A stretch of DNA of 64,000 nucleotides, taken from the NCBI GenBank assembly GCA_905221605.1, contig CAJNDS010002363.1, positions 124,001-188,000 of the forward strand, in the 5' to 3' direction. Below the pieces are notes generated by a model. The model did not search any database, was not told the DNA's origin, and saw nothing but the letters and a program-made list of their open reading frames with translations. Source of the DNA: Symbiodinium natans (taxonomy: Eukaryota > Sar > Dinophyceae > Suessiales > Symbiodiniaceae). This document shows positions 1 to 12,180 of this stretch, piece after piece. How positions within the stretch are numbered: the first letter of the stretch is position 1; each line of letters begins with the position of its first letter. Both the position numbers and the translations under genes were made by a program.

Positions 1-600
1 ACCAGGGGGGTTCGAATAGTTCGAATAGTTTGGGGGCGAGGGCTGGTGCCCCAAACTATTCGAACTATTCGAACTATTCGAACCAGGGGGGTTCGAATAG
101 TTCGAATAGTTTCGAATAGTTCGAATAGTTTGGGGCGTCCCCGGGGAGACCAGTTTGGGAGGAAGCGGGGTGCGAATAGTTCGAATAGTGTGGGGGCCCC
201 AGGCCGGGCCCCCAAACTATTCGAACTATTCGAACTATTCGAAACTATTCGAACTATTCGAACCAGAGGGGTTCGAATAGTTCGAATAGTTTGGGGGCCC
301 GGCCTGGTGCCCCAAACTATTCGAACTGTTCGAACTATTCGAACCAGGGGGGTTCGAATAGTTCGAATAGTTTGGGGGCCCGGCCTGGTACCCCAAACTA
401 TTCGAACTATTCGAACCAGGGGGGTTCGGATAGTTCGAATAGTTTGGGGGCGAGGGCTGGTGCCCCAAACTATTCGAACTATTCGAACTATTCGAACCAG
501 GGGGGTTCGAATAGTTCGAATAGTTTCGAATAGTTCGAATAGTTCGAATAGTTTGGGGGGTCCCCGGGGAGACCAGTTTGGGAGGAAGGGGGGTTCGCGC
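1..600. repeat. Hairpin-forming AATAGTTCG / CGAACTATT arrays
   Basis: Runs of the 9-mer TTCGAATAG alternate with runs of its reverse complement. They are joined by short G/C-rich spacers such as CCAGGGGGG and GGGGGCCCGGCCTGG. Each forward/reverse pair is a near-perfect inverted repeat that could form a stem-loop of about 25-30 bp. Because 9 is a multiple of 3, several frames stay open here, including frames from 46 (plus) and 235 (minus). Their products are only Ser-Asn-Tyr or Arg-Ile-Val repeats, so I do not treat them as genes. Confidence 0.9.
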
Positions 601-607
601 CGGCCTG

Positions 608-1900
608 GGGCCCCCAAAGGTCAAAATTTGCCGGAATCCCCTTGGCACCCTGCAAAAGTCCTGCAAATACCGCACAAAACGGGAACGGGTAGGAACAACT
701 TTGCGGGTCGAAATTTGCCGGGATCCCCGTGGCACCCTGCAAAAGTCCCGCAAATACCACACAAAACGGGAACGGGTAGGAACAACTTTGCGGGTCGAAA
801 TTTGCCGGGATCCCCTTGGCACCCTGGAAAAGTCCCGCAAATACCACGCAAAACGGGAACGGGTAGGAACAACATTTGCGGGTCGAAATTTGCCGGGATC
901 CCCTTGGCACCCTGCAAAAGTCCCGCAAATACCACACAAAACGGGAACGGGTAGGAACAACTTGGCGGGTCGAAATTTGCCGGGATCCCCTTGGCACCCT
1001 GCAAAAGTCCCGCAAATACCACACAAAACGGGAACGGGTAGGAATAACTTTGCGGGTCGAAATTTGCCGGGATCCCCTTGGCACCCTGCAAAAGTCCTAC
1101 AAATACCACACGAAACGGGAACGGGTAGGAACAACTTTGCGGGTCGAAATTTGCCGGGATCCCCTTGGCACCCTGCAAAAATCCCGCAAATACCACACAA
1201 CACGGGAACGGGTAGGAACAACTTTGCGGGCCGAAATTTGCCGGGATCCCCTTGGCGCCCTGCAAAAGTCCCGCAAATAACACACAAAACGGGAACGGGT
1301 AGGAACAACTTTGCGGGTCGAAATTTGCCGGGATCCCCTTGGCACCCTGAAAAAGTCCTGCAAATGCCACACAAAACGGGAACGGGTAGGAACAACTTGG
1401 CGGGTCGAAATTTGCCGGGATCCCCTTGGCGCCCTGCAAAAGTCCCGCAAATAACACACAAAACGGGAACGGGTAGGAACAACTTTGCGGGTCGAAATTT
1501 GCCGGGATCCCCTTGGCACCCTGGAAAAGTTCTTCAAGTACCGCACAAAACGGGAACAGGTAGGAACAACTTTGCAGGTCGAAATTTGCCGGGATCCCCT
1601 TGGCGCCCTGCAAAAGTCCTGCAAATACCACACAAAACGGGAACGGGTAGGAACAACATTTGCGGGTCGAAATTTGCCGGGATCCCCTTGGCGCCCTGAC
1701 AAAGTCCTGCAAATGCCACGCAAAACGGGAACGGGTAGGAACAACTTGGCGGGTCGAAATTTGCCGGGATCCCCTTGGCACCCTGCAAAAAACCTGCAAA
1801 AACCAGGCAAAACGGGAAAAGGGTAGGAACAACGTTGCCTGTCAAAGTTTGCCGGGATCCCCTTGGCACCTTGCAAAAGTCCTGCAAATGCCGCACAAAA
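608..1900. repeat. 87-bp tandem satellite, about 15 copies
   Basis: The core AATTTGCCGGGATCCCC recurs about 15 times at 87-bp spacing (88 bp in two units carrying an extra base near AACATTTGCG). Each unit holds a BamHI site (GGATCC), a GCAAAAGTCCCGCAAATACC segment and a GGGAACGGGTAGGAACAAC segment. Copies differ by scattered substitutions. Since 87 = 3 x 29, all frames can remain open, which explains the 29-residue repetitive proteins predicted on both strands; these are not real genes. Confidence 0.93.
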
Positions 1901-4900
1901 CTGGTGCCCCAAACTATTCGAACTATTCGAGCCAAGGGGGTTCGAATAGTTCGAAAAATTTCGAATAGTTCGAATAGTTTAGGGGGGTGGGGTGCCCGGG
2001 GAGACCAGTCTGGAAAGGAGGGCTCGTGCTCGATTGGGAGAAGGCCCTGGCTCGTAATTTAGTATTGGGGGAAGGCCCGGGCTCGTAATTTAGTATTCGG
2101 GGCAGGTCCGGGCTCGTAATTTAGTATTGGGGGAAGGCCCGGGCTCGTAATTTCGAATTCGGGGAAGGTCCGGGCTCGTAATTTAGTATTGGGAGAAGGC
2201 CCGGGCTCGTAATTTAAGATTGGGAGAAGGCCCGGGCTCGTAATTTAGTATTGGGAGTAGTTTGCGGCCCGGCCTGGGGCGCCCAAACTATTCAAACTAT
2301 TCGAACTATTTGAAACTATTCGAACTATTCGAACCAAGGGAGTTCGAATAGTTTCGAATAGTTCGAATAGTTCGAATAGTTTGGGGGGGGGCCCGGGGAG
2401 ACCAGTCTGGAAAGGAAGGGAAGGCCATGGCTCGTAATTTAGTGTTGGGAGAAGGCCCGGGCTCGTAATTTAGTATTGGGGGAAGGCCCGGGCTCGTAAT
2501 TTAGTATTGGGGGAAGGCCCGGGCTCGTAATTTAGTGTTGGGGGAAGGCACGGGCTCGTAATTTAGTATTGGGGGAAGGCACGGGCTCGTAATTTAGTAT
2601 TGGGGGAAGGTCCGGGCTCGTAATTTAGTATTGGGAGAAGGCCCGGGCTCGTAATTAAGGCCCGGGCTCGTAATTTAGTATTGGGAGGGGGGGTGTTCGA
2701 ATAGTTTGGGGCCCGGCCTGGGGCGCACAAACTATTCAAACTATTCGAACTATTCGGAATTATTCGAACTATTCGAACCAAGGGGGTTCGAATAGTTCGA
2801 ATAGTTTCGAATAGTTCGAATAGTTTGGGGGGGTTGGGGAGACCAGTCTGGAAAGGAAGGGAAGGCCATGGCTCGTAATTTAGTGTTGGGAGAAGGCCCG
2901 GGCTCGTAATTTTGTATTGGGGGAAGGCCCGGGCTCGTAATTTAGTATTGGGGGAAGGCCCGGGCTCGTAATTTAGTGTTGGGGGAAGGCACGGGCTCGT
3001 AATTTAGTATTGGGGGAAGGCACGGGCTCGTAATTTAGTATTGGGGGAAGGTCCGGGCTCGTAATTTAGTATTGGGAGAAGGCCCGGGCTCGTAATTAAG
3101 GCCCGGGCTCGTAATTTAGTATTGGGAGGGGGGGTGTTCGAATAGTTTGGGGCCCGGCCTGGGGCGCACAAACTATCCAAACTATTCGAACTATTCGGAA
3201 TTATTCGAACTATTCGAACCAAGTGGGTTCGAATAGTTCGAATAGTTTGGGGGGGGGCCCGGGGAGACCAGTCTAGTCTGGAAAGGAGGGCTCGTAATTT
3301 AGTGTTGGGAGAAGGGCCTGGCTCGTAATTTAGTATTGGGGGAAGGCACGGGCTCGTAATTTAGTATTGGGGGAAGGTCCGGGCTCGTAATTTAGTATTG
3401 GGGGAAGGTCCGGGCTCGTCATTTAGTATTGGGAGAAGGCCCGGGCTCGTAATTTAGTATTGGGAGAAGGCCCGGGCTCGTAATTTAGTATTCGGAGAAG
3501 GCCCGGGCTCGTAAAAGGATTGGGAGGGGGGGGTGTTCGAATAGTTTGGGGCCTGGCCTGGGGCGCCCAAACTATTCAAACTATTCGAACTATTCGAAAC
3601 TATTCGAACTATTCGAACCAAGGGGGATCGAATAGTTCGAATAATTTCGAATAGTTCGCATAGTTCGAATAGTTTGGGGGGGGGGGCCCGGGGAGACCAG
3701 TCCGGAAAGGAAGGGAAGGCTCGGGCTCGTAATTTAGTATTGGGCTAAGGCCCGGGCTCGTAATTTAGTATTGGGGGAAGGCCGGGCTCGTAATTGGAAG
3801 GCCCGGGCTCGTCATTTAATATTGGGAGAAGGCCCAGGCTCGTAATTTAGTATTGGGAGAAGGCCCGGGCTCGTAATTTAGTATTGGGAGAAGGCCCGGC
3901 TCGTAATTTAGTATTGGGAGGGGGGTGTTCGAATAGTTTGAGGCCCGGCCTGGGGCGCCCAAACTATTCGAACTATTCGAACTATTCGAAATTATTCGAA
4001 TTGTTCGAATAATTTCGAATAGTTCGAATAGTTCGAATAGTTTGGGGAGGGGGGGGGGGCGGGGAGACCAGTCTGGAAAGGAGGGGAAGGCCCTGGCTCG
4101 TTTTTTTAGTATTGGGAGAAGGCCCTGGCTCGTAATTTAGTGTTGGGGGAAGGCACGGGCTCGTAATTTAGTATTGGGGGAAGGCACGGGCTCGTAATTT
4201 AGTATTGGGGGAAGGTCCGGGCTCGTAATTTAGTATTGGGAGAAGGCCCGGGCTCGTAATTTAGTATTGGCCGGGCTCGTAATTTAGTCTTCAAAGAAGG
4301 CCCGGGCTCGTATTTAGTGTTGGGAGGGGGGGTGTTCGAATAGTTTGGGGCCTGGCCTGGGGCGCCCAAACTATTCAAACTATTCGAACTATTCGAAACT
4401 ATTCGAACTATTCGAACCAAGCGGGTTCGAATAGTTCGAATAATTTCGAATAGTTCGAATAGTTCGAATAGTTTGGGGGGGGGGCCGGGGAGACCAGTCT
4501 GGAAAGGAAGGGAAGGCTCGGGCTCGTAATTTAGTATTGGGGGAAGGCCCGGGCTCGTAATTTAGTATTGGGGGAAGGCCGGGCTCGTAATTTAGTATTG
4601 GGGGAAGGCCCGGGCTCGTAATTTAGTATTGGGAGAAGGCCCGGGCTCGTAATTTAGTTCTGGGAGAAGGCCCGGGCTCATAATTTAGTATTGGGAGGGG
4701 GGGTGTTCGAATAGTTTGGGGCCCGGCCTGGGGCGCCCAAACTATTCAAACTATTCGAACTATTCGAAAATTCGAACCAAGGGGGTTGGAATAGTTCGAA
4801 TAATTTCGAATAGTTCGAATAGTTTGGGGAGGGGGGGGCCCGGGGAGACCAGACCAGTCTGGAAAGAAAAGAAGGCCCGAGCTCGTAATTTAGGATTGGC

Positions 4901-5130
4901 AGAAGGCCCGGGCTCGTAATTTAGTATTGGGGGAAGGCCCGGGCTCGTAATTTAGTATTGGGGGAAGGCCGGGCTCGTAATTTAATATTGGGGGAAGGTC
5001 CGGGCTCGAAATAAAGAATTGGGAGAAGGCCCGGGCTCGTAATTTAGTATTGGGAGAAGGCCCGGGCTCGTAATTTAGTATTGGGAGAAGGCCCGGGCTC
5101 GTAATTTAGTACTGGGGGGAGGCCCAGACT
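1900..5130. repeat. Compound satellite: 31-bp repeat in ~400-440-bp higher-order units
   Basis: Blocks of a 30-31-bp unit (GGCTCGTAATTTAGTATTGG plus GGGAAGGCCC) are interrupted at fairly regular intervals by a hairpin block made of the AATAGTTCG repeat, GGCCCGGCCTGGGGCGC and CCGGGGAGACCAGTCTGGAAAGGA. Hairpin blocks begin near 2257, 2697, 3138, 3531, 3928, 4334 and 4705. Two adjacent units (about 2404-2844 and 2845-3285) are almost identical at 441-bp spacing, showing recent amplification. No coding sequence is seen. Confidence 0.9.
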
Positions 5131-6240
5131 CATAATTTAAAGCCCTGGTCCTTAAGATTTCGGGCTCAATTTTTGCTCCAAAGAGTCAAATAGCAAGCCC
5201 TGGTCCCTAAGATTTTGGGTTCAATTTTTGCTTCAAAGAGTCAAATCGCAAGACCTGGTCCCTGAGATTTTGGGTTCAATTTTTGCTCCAGTCAAATCCT
5301 TTTTTTTGCCTTAGATAGGCGGGTCTGTGAAGGTGCAAGATTGCGCCTAATGAGCAACTTGGTGAAAATCCTTCTGTTAGATGCCAAAAATCACAAAAAC
5401 TAGCAATTTTGTGAAAATCCTTGTGTTTTGGCCTTAGATTGGTGTCTGTGAAGGCGCAAAATTGCCCACAAAAATGAGCAATTTGGTGAAAATGCTCATG
5501 TTTTGTCCTTAGATAGGGGTCCGTCAAGGCGCCACATCGCAAACAATCACGAAAATATGTTTTGGCCTTAGGTAGGGCTTCGTCAAGGCGCCACGTTGCA
5601 AACAAATCACCTAAATAAGCCGGTGAAGGCGCAAAATTGCCAAAAGTCGCAATCTGGTAACATCCTTATGTTTTGGCCTTAGCTGGGGGTGGGTGCAGGC
5701 GCAAAATTACAAAAAGCACCAAAAGCAGCAGTTTGATGGAAATCCTTATGTTTTGGCCTTGGATAGGGGTCCGTCAAGGCGCCACATTGCAAAAAACAAC
5801 CAAACTCAGGAAAATCACAAAAATCAGCAATTTGATGAAAATCCTTTTGTTTTGGCCTTAGCTGAGGGTCGGTGAACGCGCAAAATTGCAAAAAATCACG
5901 AAAAATTGAAAATCCGGATGTTTTTGCCTTACCGGGCCTTACCTGGGGGTCTGTGAAGGTGCAAAATTGCCAAAAATCGCCCAAATGAACAATTTAGCGA
6001 AAACACCTATGTTTTTGGCTTTAGCTGGGGTCCGTGCAAGACGCAAAATCATCAACATCAGCGATTTGGTGAAAACCCTTTTGTTTTTGGCCTTCATTGG
6101 GGGTCCGTGAAGGTGCAAAATTGGAAAAAGTCACCGCAATGAGCAATTTGGTGAAAATCCTTATGTTAAGTTGGGGTCCTGAAGGAGCAAAAAAGGGTAA
6201 AAAATCCAACAAAATGAGCAATTTGGTGAAAACCCTTATG
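5130..6240. repeat. Degenerate ~80-100-bp tandem repeat (gap copy 1)
   Basis: About a dozen diverged units share GAGCAATTTGGTGAAAATCC, TATGTTTTGGCCTTAG and GGGGTCCGTGAAGGCGCAAA. They are visible near 5340, 5400, 5484, 5650, 5729, 5826, 5990, 6060, 6145 and 6218. Short open frames on both strands are repeat artefacts. The corresponding stretch of the second copy is 13089-14090. Confidence 0.85.
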
Positions 6241-7139
6241 TTTTGGTCTGAGATGGAGCTGTGTAAAGGGTCCTTCCGAGTCCTTGCTCAGAAGACTTGT
6301 TCCTTTTCAATCTTCAAGGGTTTTAAAGAATGTAAGAGATTTTTTCTAATTTTAAGGGGCCTCTGTGGCATATTCGTTAAGTATCAACAATCTTCTTCTG
6401 AAAGAACCCTCCGAGTTTTATCTCCTGAAAAGAGGAAAAGGAAAATGCTAAGCGAAGCGTTCACTCATTGTTTTCCCCTAAATCCGATCTGAATTCACTA
6501 GATCTTCAGCGAATATGGTTTGGAATAGGGTTAGGCTTAAGCTTCAGCCATAAGGTTCGCGATTCTCCCCCCTTTCCCGCAACCTCGTCGTGCCCAGGTG
6601 CGTGGTTTAAGAATCTAGAATTAATAGACCTCAGTGTCCGGCGCAAAACCTTAAACAACTAAGGCTCATGCGTGCGTTTTGGCCTTAAACGTTAAAGGAA
6701 TAGGTTTAGGAATAAGGCTATGTCCCAAAACTAAATAAGAAGCATGTGTAAATCTTGGAATTTACCCTAAGCCTTCGTCGAATACGCTGTTTAGAAATCT
6801 AAACCTTAAACGAGAAGGGTTTATGAGATATGTATTTGTGAGTATTGGGGATGATGTGTGTGTGTGTGTGAGAAATGAGAATTGTTCTGGGTGACCCTTT
6901 GGGAAACATTGAAATGACAACCCATGTACTTGCGAGCAAGTTGGGCTTGTGGGAAGGCCCAGAACCCAGATACTTGCTCACAATATTCTCGCTGGATCGG
7001 GGTTACATACAAAAACCCAATGCCCTCAAATCCTAGTCTTACGGTTTGAGGATTCCCGCCCTTTCCTCTCCATTTCTCTATGTGATATACAATACATATA
7101 CGATACATACCTACAAGATGTGGGTAGAAATTCTAGCTG
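6241..7139. other. Non-repetitive AT-rich stretch without a supported gene
   Basis: I see no convincing exon on either strand. Only short open frames occur, and they have no recognisable motif. A (TG)n tract lies near 6856-6871 and is shorter in the duplicate near 14700. The duplicate of this stretch is about 14091-14980. Confidence 0.5.
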
Positions 7140-8186
7140 CTCATGAAACACATACATCCTATATACCTGCGCGACGCGGGTAGAAATTCTACCTTTTCAC
7201 ACGCCGCACGCCCTTCGTGTTTTGGAAGGAACACGAGGGACGAAGAGAAAGGACCTTCTCTTCCCATTCTCCTCGTCGAAAGGAAAAAAGAAAATATCTG
7301 GATAGACTTGAAGAGAGAAGAGAACGATGGAACAGCAATGAGAAGCAAGAAGGATAGCCAAAACAGTCGATATCATGTTCCCTTCATCGTTTGTTCTTTT
7401 GTCTTCGGTTTGAGAGGAGCACGTAAAGAAGAGAAAAGAAGAGAAGAGATGGAGACTGAGGGGAGGGGAGTTTCTTCCTCCTCTTACCTATCAATTTCTC
7501 AATAAGATAAGAGAGAAGGGCTCTTGTCCATTCTTTGTTGTTTGCCCCCTGCAGTCTCTTCCTCTCTCTCGCTGAACGAGAAAAGAAAAGAGCAAGGGCC
7601 AGCAAGGGCAACGAAAAGAGACAAGAAAAACTCCTTCCTCCTTTTTTAGCAGTTCCCTTGAATTTCCTAAACGCAAAAGAACAGAAGACCTGGGAACGCA
7701 GGAGAGAAAGAAAGCAAAAGAGAGGGTGTAAGGGCTCTCAGCCCTGCTCTACGGGGGGGGGGGGGGCTCCCTTCTTGCCAGGAACAAAGCAATCCACCCT
7801 GCCCTCTTTCCCGCCCATTAACTTCTCTTTTCCTTGTCCTCTTCTGTATTCATTTGTCACGTACAAGAGAACAAAGAAGAGAGAAGAGAGAGGAGGCTGT
7901 ATTCTTGCATGTTCAGCTTTTCTGCTGTAAGAAAAGCGCTAAAGGAGTGGGACAAGAGTGAAACTGGCACCTTGTATATGTATTTGTCTTTCTGTAACGA
8001 TAGACTACAGAACAGGGATAAGAGGGGAGAAGGAATTTCTTCGCCCTGTTGTATGCCCAAAAAGAGCAAAGGGAAGACTTGTTCCCCAAACAGTCTACTG
8101 TTGTTTTCACCCCACATTCTGCAGCGAAGCAAAGAATCTCTCTTTCCATCTCGTCTTATCCATCTGCTTCTCGTCTCGAAGAAAGG

Positions 8187-8188
<2 letters not shown>

Positions 8189-8243
<55 letters not shown>

Positions 8244-8535
8244 GAGAGCTGAGAGCTGAGAGCTGAGAGCTGAGAGCTGAGAGCTGAGAGCTGAGAGCTG
8301 AGAGCTGAGAGCTGAGAGCTGAGAGCTGAGAGCTGAGAGCTGAGAGCTGAGAGCTGAGAGCTGAGAGCTGAGAGCTGAGAGCAGAGAGCAGAGAGCAGAG
8401 AGCAGAGAGCAGAGAGCAGAGAGCAGAGAGCAGAGAGCAGAGAGCAGAGAGCAGAGAGCAGAGAGCAGAGAGCAGAGAGCAGAGAGAAGAGGGAGAGGGA
8501 GAGGGAGAAGGGAGAAGGGAGAAGGGAGAAGGGAG
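8189..8535. repeat. (GA)n, (GAGAGCT)n, (GAGAGCA)n and (GGAGAAG)n microsatellites, copy 1
   Basis: A (GA)n tract is followed by about 20 units of a GAGAGCT heptamer, then about 15 units of GAGAGCA, then a GGAGAAG-like heptamer. In the second copy (16028-16488) the same blocks are present but the GAGAGCA block is clearly longer. This length difference is the kind expected between alleles. Confidence 0.9.
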
Positions 8536-9394
8536 AAGGGAGAAAAGGAAGGATAAAGGTAGGAGATGATTTTTCCTTGCGTGTTCATGTTGCTACTCTG
8601 CATGAAGAGAGCTGAACAAGATCGAGAAGCGAGGAGCGGGAGTTTCTTCTTCTTCCTCTTATGTATCCGTTGTTTTTTCAAGCATTCCTACTGTTTCGCT
8701 TCTACTGTGTCTTCCTCTCTCGCTGACTGAGACAAGATTCTTAAGATCAAGGACAGCGAAAGGGACAGGTAAACCTTTGTCGCCTATCTTTTCTGTCCCT
8801 TTGAATCTCCTCAAACCATGAACAGAAGACATAGGCACGCAGGAGAGAAAGAAGGCGCATGAGAGCCAACACAGGAAATCAACCCAACATGTCTTATTTT
8901 GCCAGTAAGAAAAGAGAAGCACCCGTGCGAGCTCCTTGTCGTTTTCTCCCAGTTGCCTCTTCATGTCTTCTTGTGTATTCATGTTTTCGTCTGCAAAACA
9001 AGAGCCAAAGCATACGGAAAAAGCGAGGAGGATGAACTTCTTCCCCGTCTCTCTCAATAACATAAGAGAGAAGCATTCTGGTCCATTCTTTGCTGTTTTC
9101 CTCCTACAATCTCTTCCTCTCTCGCTGAACAAAAAAGAAAAGAGCAAGGGCCAGCAACTCCTTTTTTAGCAGTTCCCTTGAATTTCCTAAACGCAAAAGA
9201 ACAGAAGACATAGGAAGCACAAGAGAGAAGGAAGGCAAAAAGAAGAGTGCAATGGAATTCAGCCCTGCCCTGAGGGAGCCTCCCTTCTTGCCACCAACAA
9301 AACGATGCATCCTTCCGTCTTTTCTCGTCCATTTGCTTCTCTTGTCCATGTCTTCTTGTGTGTTCATTCATTTGTCTTGTGAAAAGAAAGAACA

Positions 9395-9395
9395 A

Positions 9396-9441
<46 letters not shown>

Positions 9442-9661
9442 AAGAAAGCAAAGAGAGAGGGAGAGAGAGAAGAGGGGGACGAGGGGGAGAGGGGTGGAGA
9501 GGGGGAGGGGGGAGAGGGGGAGAGGGGGAGAGGGGGCGGGGAGGGGGGAGCGGGGGCAGAGGGGGAGAGGGGTGGAAGAGGGGGGAGGGGGAGAGAGGGG
9601 GAGAGGGGGAGAGGGGGGGAGAGGGGGAGAGGGGGGAGAGGGGGAGAGGGGGAATAGAGAC

Positions 9662-9695
<34 letters not shown>

Positions 9696-9725
9696 GAAAG
9701 AGAGAGAGAGAGAGCGAAGAGAGCA
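9395..9725. repeat. (GA)n and GAGGGG-rich tract, copy 1
   Basis: A (GA)n run passes into an irregular purine-only tract of GAGGGG and GGGGAGA motifs, then returns to (GA)n. The strand asymmetry is extreme, with no pyrimidines for long stretches. The second copy (17341-17690) has the same layout but a different internal sequence. Triplex or quadruplex formation is possible. Confidence 0.85.
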
Positions 9726-10431
9726 GGGAGAGGATGATGGTATCGAGATCGGGGTGTGCTCTTGCATGTTCAGTTCCTCCCTGTAAGAACAGAGTGAACA
9801 AAGAGGGAAACTAAAGAGGACGGAGAATGAACGTAGTGAGTGGTTTTGGTTTGCCTTGTATATGTGAATGTCTTTCTGTAAGGAGAGAGCGACAGCAGGG
9901 GAAAAGAAACCCGAGGACGGATGAACGTAGTGACTGAAATTTGTTTGCCTTGTGTTTTTATTTGTCTTTGTGTAAGGAGAGAGCCAAAGAACAGGGAGAA
10001 GAGGGAGAAGGAATTTCTTCCCCCTGTTGTTTGCCCGATCCTCACAAAAAGAGAACAGCGAAGCACTCTTGTCATGTCCTTGTTGCGTCGCTCTCTCATT
10101 TTGGCAGCGAGCCAAAGACTGTCTCCTTCCCTGCCTTCTCGTCAGTTTATCTTCTTGCATTTTCAATTTTCGCGTGTGTAAGAGCAAAAGTGAACAGAAG
10201 AAAGACGACAAGGCATGAAGGTAGTGAGATTGACTCCTCATCTTCTTACGTTTTACTCTTCTCCGTTGTAAGAACACGGCAAAGAAGAGGCTGAAGAAGT
10301 GAGAGGGAGTGTGAAAACCTTTTGTCGACCTATTCCCTTCAATCTGCTCGAATAGAAGACGGAACACATGACGTCGGAGCACGAGAAAGAAGGCAGCAGT
10401 GGGAGAATAATTGGAATCAAGGCTGTTCTAG

Positions 10432-10703
10432 GGAGAGAGAGGGGAGAGGGGAGAGGAGAGAGGAGAGAGGAGCGAGGAGCGAGGAGCGAGGAGAGAGAAG
10501 AGAGAAGAGAGAAGAGAGAAGAGAGAAGAGAGAAGAGAGAGAAGAGAGAGAAGAGAGAAGAGAGAAGAGAGAAGAGAGAAGAGAGAAGAGAGAAGAGAGA
10601 AGAGTGAACACGCAAGGAAACATCTCATCCTTTCTTTTCTCTCTTCTCTCTTCTCTCTTCTCTCTTCTCTCTTCTCTCTTCTCTCTTCTCTCTTCTCTCT
10701 TCT
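10432..10703. repeat. Inverted heptamer arrays (AGAGAAG)n / (CTTCTCT)n
   Basis: About 120 bp of an AGAGAAG heptamer array is followed, after a ~30-bp spacer near 10604-10636, by about 67 bp of its reverse complement. The result is a large interrupted palindrome. It is preserved at 18386-18657 in the second copy. Confidence 0.88.
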
Positions 10704-12180
10704 TTTTTACTTCCCAGGATCAGAGCTGAACAGATCTAGAGGAGAGGAGAGGGAGTTTCTTCTTTTCCGCTTATTTATCCGTTGTTTCTCAAGAAAACAG
10801 AGAGAGATGCACTCTTGTCCAGTACTGTGCCTTCCTCTCTGGCTGACTGAGAAAAAACAAGATCAAGGACATCAAAGGGACAGGGAAACCAATCTATCCC
10901 GAAAAAAGGAACAGAAGACATAGGATCGCAGGCAAATGAGAGCGAACACGGGAAATCAACCCTGCTCCAGGGAAGAGGGAGTCTTCTGCAACGGACAAAA
11001 CAAAGCTTTCTTCCCTTTCTCTTAGCACTCTTGTCAGTTCCATGCACTTTTCTTTCTCTTGTCTGTTCCTGGCTCCTTCTTCTTGTATAAAAGTTCTTCC
11101 CCCCTTCCCAGTCTTATGTACCTAGTCTTCTCAATAAGAAAAGAGAGAGAGGAGCACTCTTGTCCAGCTTCCCTCCTACTGTGTCTTCCTCTCTCGCTGA
11201 CTGAGAAAAGACAAGATCAAGGACAGCGCAGGGGTTTTTTCGTTTATCTATCCCTTTGAATCTCCTCAAAAAAAGGAACAGAAGAGATAGGAGCGCAGGA
11301 GAGAAAGAAGGCAAACGGGAGCGAACACGGGAAATCAACCCTGCTCCACGGGGAGAGGGAGCCCCCTTTCTGCAACGGACAAAACAAAGCTTCTTGTTTT
11401 CACTCTCTTTCCCTCGGTTTTTGTCAAAAAGAGAAGAGAGAAGCACTCTTGTCAGCTCCTTGCACTTTCTCTCTGGTGTCTGTTCCTGGTTCCTCTTCTT
11501 ATATAAAAGTTCTTCTCCTCTGCAAGATAAGAGCCAAAGCAGAGATTCAGACAGGAGGGGAGTCTCTTCTCAGTCTTATGTGCCCAGTCATCTCAATAAG
11601 AAAAGAGAGAGAAGCATTCTTGCCCATGCGTTGTTGTTTCCCTTCTACTGTCCATTCCTCTCTCGCAGAGTGCAGACTGAGAAAAGACAAGATTAATTCA
11701 GGACAGCCAAAGGGGACAGGGAAACCTTATTTGTCCTCTTTAGTAGCTTAGCACTTCCCTTGAATACCTACAATCGACAAACTTGGAGACATAGGAACAA
11801 GGGACAGAAAGAAAACAAAAGAGATGGTATAAGGGAACTCAGCCGCTGCAGGGGAGGAGGTCCCTTCTTGCAACGAACGTGGCGATTTTGCGAAAGGCTG
11901 AAAGTTAATGGTCTACCTGCTTTAGTCGGGGCCCCTCTACTAAGTCATTTTGGCTGGGCTATTCAAGTGGCTGGCCTGCAACCCAACCATTTGGTCTCTG
12001 ACACTGCTCCTGCCTGTCCGAAACGTGTTGCCTTGCCTTTTGCTTGCGGCCTCTTTGCTGCCGTTGCATTTCGACCCACAGTGTGCCATTGTGCGAAGCT
12101 GCACGCCCGCTCTCCCATCAGAAATCGCGCGAGTCGCATAGATGAGCTTGAAAAGAAAACCCTAGACACTTCACCGTAAA

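Larger units (their letters stand above)
7140..12180. repeat. Diverged ~360-460-bp complex repeat, purine/pyrimidine biased
   Basis: A set of motifs recurs in the same order: CTTCCTCTCTCGCTGACTGA (near 7558, 8708, 9112, 10828, 11188 and 11651), GAACAGAAGACATAGG (near 7680, 8821, 9199, 10909 and 11278), AATCAACCCTGCTCCA with a G-rich tract, and TCAATAAGAAAAGAGAGA. This indicates an old, degenerate tandem repeat into which GA microsatellites expanded. The long open frames here (for example 9054-10382 minus) encode Ser/Leu/Pro or Arg/Glu runs. Their length and sequence differ from those in the second copy, so they are rejected as genes. Confidence 0.75.

Noticed and set aside
46-1912. Several 130-415-codon open frames on both strands
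   Set aside because: The 9-bp and 87-bp repeat periods are multiples of three, so frames stay open without selection. All products are simple repeats, and opposite-strand frames are equally long.
3004-3222. Short minus-strand frame duplicated at 2563-2781
   Set aside because: It is identical because the 441-bp satellite unit is duplicated. The product is a translation of the 31-bp and 9-bp repeats.
9054-10382. A 442-codon minus-strand open frame (and its 445-codon counterpart at 16999-18336)
   Set aside because: The central part is Ser/Leu/Pro low complexity from a GA/GGGG tract that differs between the two copies. The flanks are decayed tandem repeat with no domain.
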